Source of the DNA: Hyphomicrobiales bacterium
Lineage (GTDB): Bacteria > Pseudomonadota > Alphaproteobacteria > Rhizobiales > Rhizobiaceae
DNA length: 33,140 nt
Reading direction: 5' to 3'
Assembly (NCBI GenBank): GCA_017305835.1
Contig: JAFKJY010000098.1
Location: 1-33,140 of the forward strand
Of this stretch, positions 29,666 to 33,140 are shown in pieces. The notes below the pieces were generated by a model. The model saw only the letters and a list, made by a program, of their open reading frames with translations, was not told where the DNA came from and searched no databases. Position numbers and translations under genes: made by a program. Within the stretch, counting starts at the first letter, position 1. Each line of letters opens with the position of its first letter.

Positions 29666-29925
29666 TTCAATTCCCGTCAGCGAAATTGACCCAGACTGCG
29701 CAAGGCCGCCGCGGCGGCCCCGGATCGCAGGGGCCTCTCCATAGTCAGTCGGGACGCCTTTCGCAATGCAAAAAGTGGCGAATGGAAGGCAGCGCGGCAC
29801 CTTCCGCATGGGCAGGAAAGCAATGGCTTCCAGAGAATTCAATGGGTTATGCGTGCGGCAGCCTTAACCTTCGGTAAAGGCATGTGGCGCGATTGCGGCC
29901 ATTGCCGCGAGCCGCGCCGGCCCGC

Positions 29926-30720
29926 TCAGGGCGCGGGGAAGGGGGAATCGATGCGGCCGGCGAGCCAGTAGGCGACGAGGCCGATCCATTCGCGGATGCC
30001 GATCGAGGCGTTGCGCAGGGAATCGAGCTGGTTGTCGCGGGTCAGCCCCGGCCGCTCGGTGCCGAGCGTCTTGTAGTCGGCGGGCCAGGCGACCACGTCG
30101 AAGCCGGCCTTGCGGAACAGCGCCATCGAGCGCGGCATGTGGAAGGCCGACGTCACCAGCAGCCATTTCTGGCCGGGCTGCGGCTTCACCATGTCGCGGC
30201 TGAAGACGGCGTTCTCGTAGGTGTTGCGCGAGCGGTTCTCGAGCACCAGCCGCTCCGGCGCGACGTCGAGCGCGGTCAGCAGGCGCGGCGCCCTGTCGGC
30301 GTCGCCCTCGGCGTCGACGATGAGGCTGCCCTGGCCGCCCGAGACGACGAGCTTCGCCTGCGGGTAGCGCAGCGCGAGGATCCCGGCTTCCACCATGCGG
30401 TCGCCGGAATCGTTGAGCTCGTAGCCGCCGCGCGCGAGATTGACGGCGCCCTCGAAGCCGCCGCCGAGCACCACGATGCCGGCAATGTCGGCCGGGGCCG
30501 GGTCGGGCCGGGCGAAGCGGTCCTCCAGCGGCCGCAGCAGCAGCGCGCCGAAGGTCGTCCATGTCGCCAGCAGCAGCAAGGCGAGGGCGGCGGTCGACAG
30601 CGTCGCGCCGAGGCGGCGCCAGCCGAGGAGCAGAGCGAGCAGCCCGACCGCCAGCAGGATCGCCGTCAGGTCGATCGGGTCGGCGACGAGCCAGAAGATC
30701 TTGGAGAGGTAGTAGAACAT
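29926..30720 (-). CDS. YdcF/ElyC/SanA (DUF218) family membrane protein
   Basis: A 264-residue inner-membrane protein. Two N-terminal membrane segments (about 13-33 and 40-62) precede a DUF218 domain. That domain has IVVLGGGFE, AKLVVSGGQGSL, ENRSRNTYENAVFSRD and LLVTSAFHMPRSMALFRKAG, which are the conserved segments of the ElyC/SanA/YdcF group. ElyC and SanA are linked to envelope and lipid-carrier homeostasis in E. coli; the exact activity is unsettled. AGGA stands just before the ATG. The 40-base gap to the upstream gene is filled by a palindromic repeat. Confidence 0.88.
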   Translation of the reverse strand: MFYYLSKIFWLVADPIDLTAILLAVGLLALLLGWRRLGATLSTAALALLLLATWTTFGALLLRPLEDRFARPDPAPADIAGIVVLGGGFEGAVNLARGGYELNDSGDRMVEAGILALRYPQAKLVVSGGQGSLIVDAEGDADRAPRLLTALDVAPERLVLENRSRNTYENAVFSRDMVKPQPGQKWLLVTSAFHMPRSMALFRKAGFDVVAWPADYKTLGTERPGLTRDNQLDSLRNASIGIREWIGLVAYWLAGRIDSPFPAP

Positions 30721-30730
30721 GTCCTGGCTT

Positions 30731-30773
30731 GCGTCCTTCGAGGCTCGCTTCGCTCGCGCCTCAGGATGAGGGA
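30731..30773. repeat. Palindromic intergenic repeat supplying a stop codon
   Basis: The sequence from GCGTCCTTCGAGGCTCGC to GCCTCAGGATGAGGG is an imperfect palindrome. TCCTTCGAGGC pairs with GCCTCAGGA with a 2-base bulge around a TCGC-rich loop. I recognise it from memory as a very common intergenic repeat in Hyphomicrobiales. The TGA stop of the upstream gene (30763-30761) lies inside it. Confidence 0.6.
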
Positions 30774-31441
30774 GGAGGGTCGGCCGGCAGGTGGCGGCGG
30801 ATGGCCGCGAGCGCCAGCGCGATCTCGTCCGCGTCCAGCCCGATGCCGAAATCCCGCGTCCTGCCTCCGGCGGTGAAGACGATGCGGCGCTTGCCGCCCA
30901 TGGCCGCGGCGAAGCCGCCGGCCCCGCCCGGCGGCCAGTGGCGCGTCTTGCGCAGCGGGCCGATGCCGAACTCGTGCAGCACGTCGCCACGCACGACGAT
31001 CAGCCGCTCGCTGCCGAACATCTGCCATAGCACGACCAGGGACACGCCGGCGCCGGCGACGGTCCAGACGGCCAGCCAGACGAACAGGAACAGGGCGGCG
31101 ACGAAAGGCACGCGAACGATCTCGCGCAGGGCGAAGGCCTCGCCCATCCACCAGAAGGAAAGCCAGAACAGCAGGAACAGCACCTGCGGCCACGAGCGCC
31201 GCGCGGGATTGTGGATGGCGAGGCCGTCCTCGGTCTCGTGGATGACCAGCCGACCGGCGCGGGCCGGCGCGGATGAGGGCGCTTGATGCCCGGAATCCCC
31301 GGCGTCCGGCTCGGGAAGGGGCCACAGCGCCGGCTTGCCCACCTGCGCGTCGGCGGCGTCCAGCGTCGCCTGCGCGAGCGCGGCCCGGCGGGCCTTCAGC
31401 CGCTCCACGAGATCCCTGCGCGCGTCGTCCCGTCCCGCCAT
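30761..31441 (-). CDS. Uncharacterised membrane protein
   Basis: A 226-residue protein. A polar, Ala-rich N-terminal part (about 1-80) is followed by two membrane segments (about 85-100 and 112-140: VLFLLFWLSFWWMGEAFAL and FLFVWLAVWTVAGAGVSLVV). A C-terminal soluble beta-rich domain (about 145-220) has SERLIVVRGDVLHEFGIGPL and RIVFTAGGRTRDFGIGLD. The pattern resembles PH-like membrane-anchored domains, but I cannot name it. The last residues and stop are encoded by the palindromic repeat, so the C-terminus may have been replaced. It lies 25 bases past the gatA stop. Confidence 0.75.
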   Translation of the reverse strand: MAGRDDARRDLVERLKARRAALAQATLDAADAQVGKPALWPLPEPDAGDSGHQAPSSAPARAGRLVIHETEDGLAIHNPARRSWPQVLFLLFWLSFWWMGEAFALREIVRVPFVAALFLFVWLAVWTVAGAGVSLVVLWQMFGSERLIVVRGDVLHEFGIGPLRKTRHWPPGGAGGFAAAMGGKRRIVFTAGGRTRDFGIGLDADEIALALAAIRRHLPADPPPSS

Positions 31442-31466
31442 CAGGCGATGATAGCGGATTCGCCCG

Positions 31467-32948
31467 CTACCACCACTTCTGCGGCGCGAAGCGGCCGGCG
31501 GCCTTCTCGATGACGGCGCCGGCGCGGAACAGCATCTCCTCGTCGAAGGGGCGGCCGATCAACTGGAGGCCGAGCGGCAGGCCCTTGCCGTCGAGGCCGG
31601 CCGGCACCGCGATGCCCGGCAGGCCGGCCATGTTCACCGTCACGGTGAAGATGTCGTTCAAATACATCTTCACCGGGTCGGCGGCCATGTCCTGGTCGGC
31701 GACGCCGAAGGCGGCGGAGGGGGTTGCGGGCGTCAGGATGGCGTCGACACCGGCGGCGAAGGCGTCCTCGAAGTCCTTCTTGATGAGCGTGCGGACCTTC
31801 TGCGCCTTGACGTAGTAGGCGTCGTAATAGCCGGCCGACAGCACGTAGGTGCCGATCATGACGCGGCGCTTGACCTCGCGGCCGAAGCCGGCGGCGCGGC
31901 TGTTCTCGTACATCTCGACGATGTCCTTGCCGGGCACGCGCAGGCCGTAGCGCACGCCGTCGTAGCGGGCGAGGTTGGACGAGGCCTCGGCCGGCGCCAC
32001 GATGTAGTAGGCGGGCAGCGCATATTTCGTGTGCGGCAGCGAGATGTCGACGATCTCGGCTCCGGCGTCCTTCATCCAGGCGATGCCCTGCTGCCACAGT
32101 CTCTCGATCTCGGCCGGCATGCCGTCGACGCGGTATTCCTTCGGAATGCCGATCTTCCTGCCCTTCATCGACTGGCCGATCGAGGCTTCGTAGTCCGGCA
32201 CGGGACGATCGACGGAGGTGGTGTCCTTGGCGTCGACCGAGGCCATCGACTTCAGCATGATCGCGGCATCGCGCACGTCGCGCGCGATCGGCCCGGCCTG
32301 GTCGAGCGAGGAGGCGAAGGCGACGATGCCCCAGCGCGAGCAGCGGCCGTAGGTCGGCTTGATGCCGACGGTGGCGGTGAACGCGGCCGGCTGGCGGATC
32401 GAGCCGCCGGTGTCGGTGGCGGTCGCGCCGGCGGCAAGCCATGCGGCGACGGACGCGGCCGAGCCGCCCGACGAGCCGCCCGGCACGAGGTCCTTGTTGG
32501 AGCCGGCCGCGCGCCACGGGTTGACGACCGGGCCGTAATAGGAGGTCTCGTTGGACGAGCCCATGGCGAACTCGTCCATGTTGAGCTTGCCGAGCATGAC
32601 GGCGCCGTCGGCCCACAGGTTCGCCGTCACGGTCGATTCGTAGCGCGGCCTGAAGCGGTCGAGCACGTGGCTGGCCGCCTGCGTGTGGACGCCCTCGGTG
32701 GCGAACAGATCCTTGATGCCGAGCGGGATGCCTTCGAGCGCACCCGCCTTGCCGGCGGCGATGCGGGCGTCCGACGCCTTGGCCATCTCGCGTGCCTTGT
32801 CGTGGGTGACCTCGACATAGGCGTTGATGCGCGGGTTGGCGGCGTCGATCGCGGCCAGATAGGCGTCGGTCAGCTCGGAGGCGGAAAATTCCTTCGCGGC
32901 GAGTTTTTCGCGCGCTTCGGCAATCGTGAATTTCGTCAGTTCGGTCAT
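31467..32948 (-). CDS. gatA: Aspartyl/glutamyl-tRNA amidotransferase subunit A
   Basis: A 493-residue amidase-signature protein, the glutaminase subunit of GatCAB. The complex turns Glu-tRNA(Gln) into Gln-tRNA(Gln), needed where glutaminyl-tRNA synthetase is absent. The catalytic triad is clear: Lys79 in LGIKD, cis-Ser159 in PGGSSGGSAA and nucleophile Ser183 in TDTGGSIRQPA. Further GatA segments are KPTYGRCSRWGIVAFASSLDQ and LPLGLQLIGRPFDE. Length is normal. The ATG shares one base with the stop of the upstream GNAT gene (TGATG). gatC and gatB are not in the window. Confidence 0.95.
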   Translation of the reverse strand: MTELTKFTIAEAREKLAAKEFSASELTDAYLAAIDAANPRINAYVEVTHDKAREMAKASDARIAAGKAGALEGIPLGIKDLFATEGVHTQAASHVLDRFRPRYESTVTANLWADGAVMLGKLNMDEFAMGSSNETSYYGPVVNPWRAAGSNKDLVPGGSSGGSAASVAAWLAAGATATDTGGSIRQPAAFTATVGIKPTYGRCSRWGIVAFASSLDQAGPIARDVRDAAIMLKSMASVDAKDTTSVDRPVPDYEASIGQSMKGRKIGIPKEYRVDGMPAEIERLWQQGIAWMKDAGAEIVDISLPHTKYALPAYYIVAPAEASSNLARYDGVRYGLRVPGKDIVEMYENSRAAGFGREVKRRVMIGTYVLSAGYYDAYYVKAQKVRTLIKKDFEDAFAAGVDAILTPATPSAAFGVADQDMAADPVKMYLNDIFTVTVNMAGLPGIAVPAGLDGKGLPLGLQLIGRPFDEEMLFRAGAVIEKAAGRFAPQKWW

Positions 32949-33140
32949 CAGGCGAGCATCTTTTCGTAAAACCGGGACCAGCCGGAATCGGGATAGTCGA
33001 GGACGGCGCCGCAGGTCGAGAAGCCGCCGCGCTCGTAGACGCGCCAGGCGGGCTCGAAGCCGGGCGCCTCGCCCGTCTCCAGCACGAGGCGGCCGACGCC
33101 GCGCCGGCGGGCGAACTCCTCGACGCGGGCGAGCAGGGCC
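32948..33140 (-). CDS. C-terminal part of a GNAT-family N-acetyltransferase
   Basis: The last 63 codons of a gene that runs past the window edge. The visible part reads from an alpha helix (ALLARVEEFARRRGVGRLVL) through ETGEAPGFEPAWRVYERGGF to DYPDSGWSRFYEKMLA. The E-T-G strand, the helix and the Y-x-x-x-G-F turn are the standard C-terminal half of the GNAT fold. The stop overlaps the gatA start (TGATG), so the two are coupled. The substrate is unknown. Confidence 0.8.
   Translation of the reverse strand, partial: ALLARVEEFARRRGVGRLVLETGEAPGFEPAWRVYERGGFSTCGAVLDYPDSGWSRFYEKMLA

Noticed and set aside
1..33140. Integrated prophage, transposase, integrase or tRNA-linked island
   Set aside because: No transposase, integrase, phage gene, rRNA or tRNA was recognised on either strand. 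Codon use and GC content look uniform except for short intergenic stretches.

Overview
The window looks like a chromosomal segment of a high-GC alphaproteobacterium of the Hyphomicrobiales (Rhizobiales), most like the Mesorhizobium/Phyllobacteriaceae group. This is inferred from gene content and repeats, not from a database search. Pointers are divK-pleD, a MipZ-type division ATPase, GatA, DUF1489, DUF3572 and DUF983 genes, a dinB with a zinc-ribbon extension and an alphaproteobacterial SOS box, RIME-like intergenic repeats, and the gene order rnr-topA-dprA-plsY-pyrC-pyrB.

Layout. 1-2083: the start of an unknown gene, a universal stress protein, and a divergent stand-alone kynureninase. 2075-4580: an OmpA-family envelope protein and SOS-controlled DNA polymerase IV, both on the minus strand. 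4595-6167: a GNAT acetyltransferase converging on a DUF3572/HAD-phosphatase pair. 6395-8136: the divK-pleD cell-cycle and cyclic-di-GMP operon. 8137-8933: about 800 bases without a convincing gene, rich in hairpins. 8934-16657, all minus: rpmG with a strong terminator, an MFS transporter, a NUDIX hydrolase, then topA-rnr-DUF983 as a tight operon. 16913-17149: a small plus-strand ORF converging on dprA. 17111-18840 minus: plsY-dprA. 18949-19088: a 140-bp element with 40-bp inverted arms. 19122-21367 minus: pyrB-pyrC. 21527-23155 plus: an AidB-like acyl-CoA dehydrogenase. 23137-26341 minus: an AEC transporter, mipZ, DUF1489 and a HicAB-type toxin-antitoxin pair. 26423-27954: a divergent cupin/LysR pair. 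27965-29365 minus: L-serine ammonia-lyase. 29537-33140 minus: a tiny membrane protein, a YdcF-like protein, an unknown membrane protein, gatA and the end of a GNAT gene.

How the genes work together. Most are housekeeping: pyrimidine synthesis (pyrBC), phospholipid initiation (plsY), DNA topology, uptake and lesion bypass (topA, dprA, dinB), RNA decay (rnr), Gln-tRNA formation (gatA), and asymmetric division (divK, pleD, mipZ). Many neighbours share ATGA or TGATG stop/start overlaps, so translational coupling is common here.

No large novel defence or mobile system is visible. The most informative oddities are: (i) two copies of a RIME-like repeat, each placed so that its terminal CTAG supplies the stop codon of a gene; (ii) a dihydroorotase homologue that has lost nearly all its metal ligands; (iii) an exact LexA box and promoter at dinB; (iv) a hicAB promoter with an overlapping dyad and a probable leaderless GTG start; (v) the unexplained pleD-rpmG interval.
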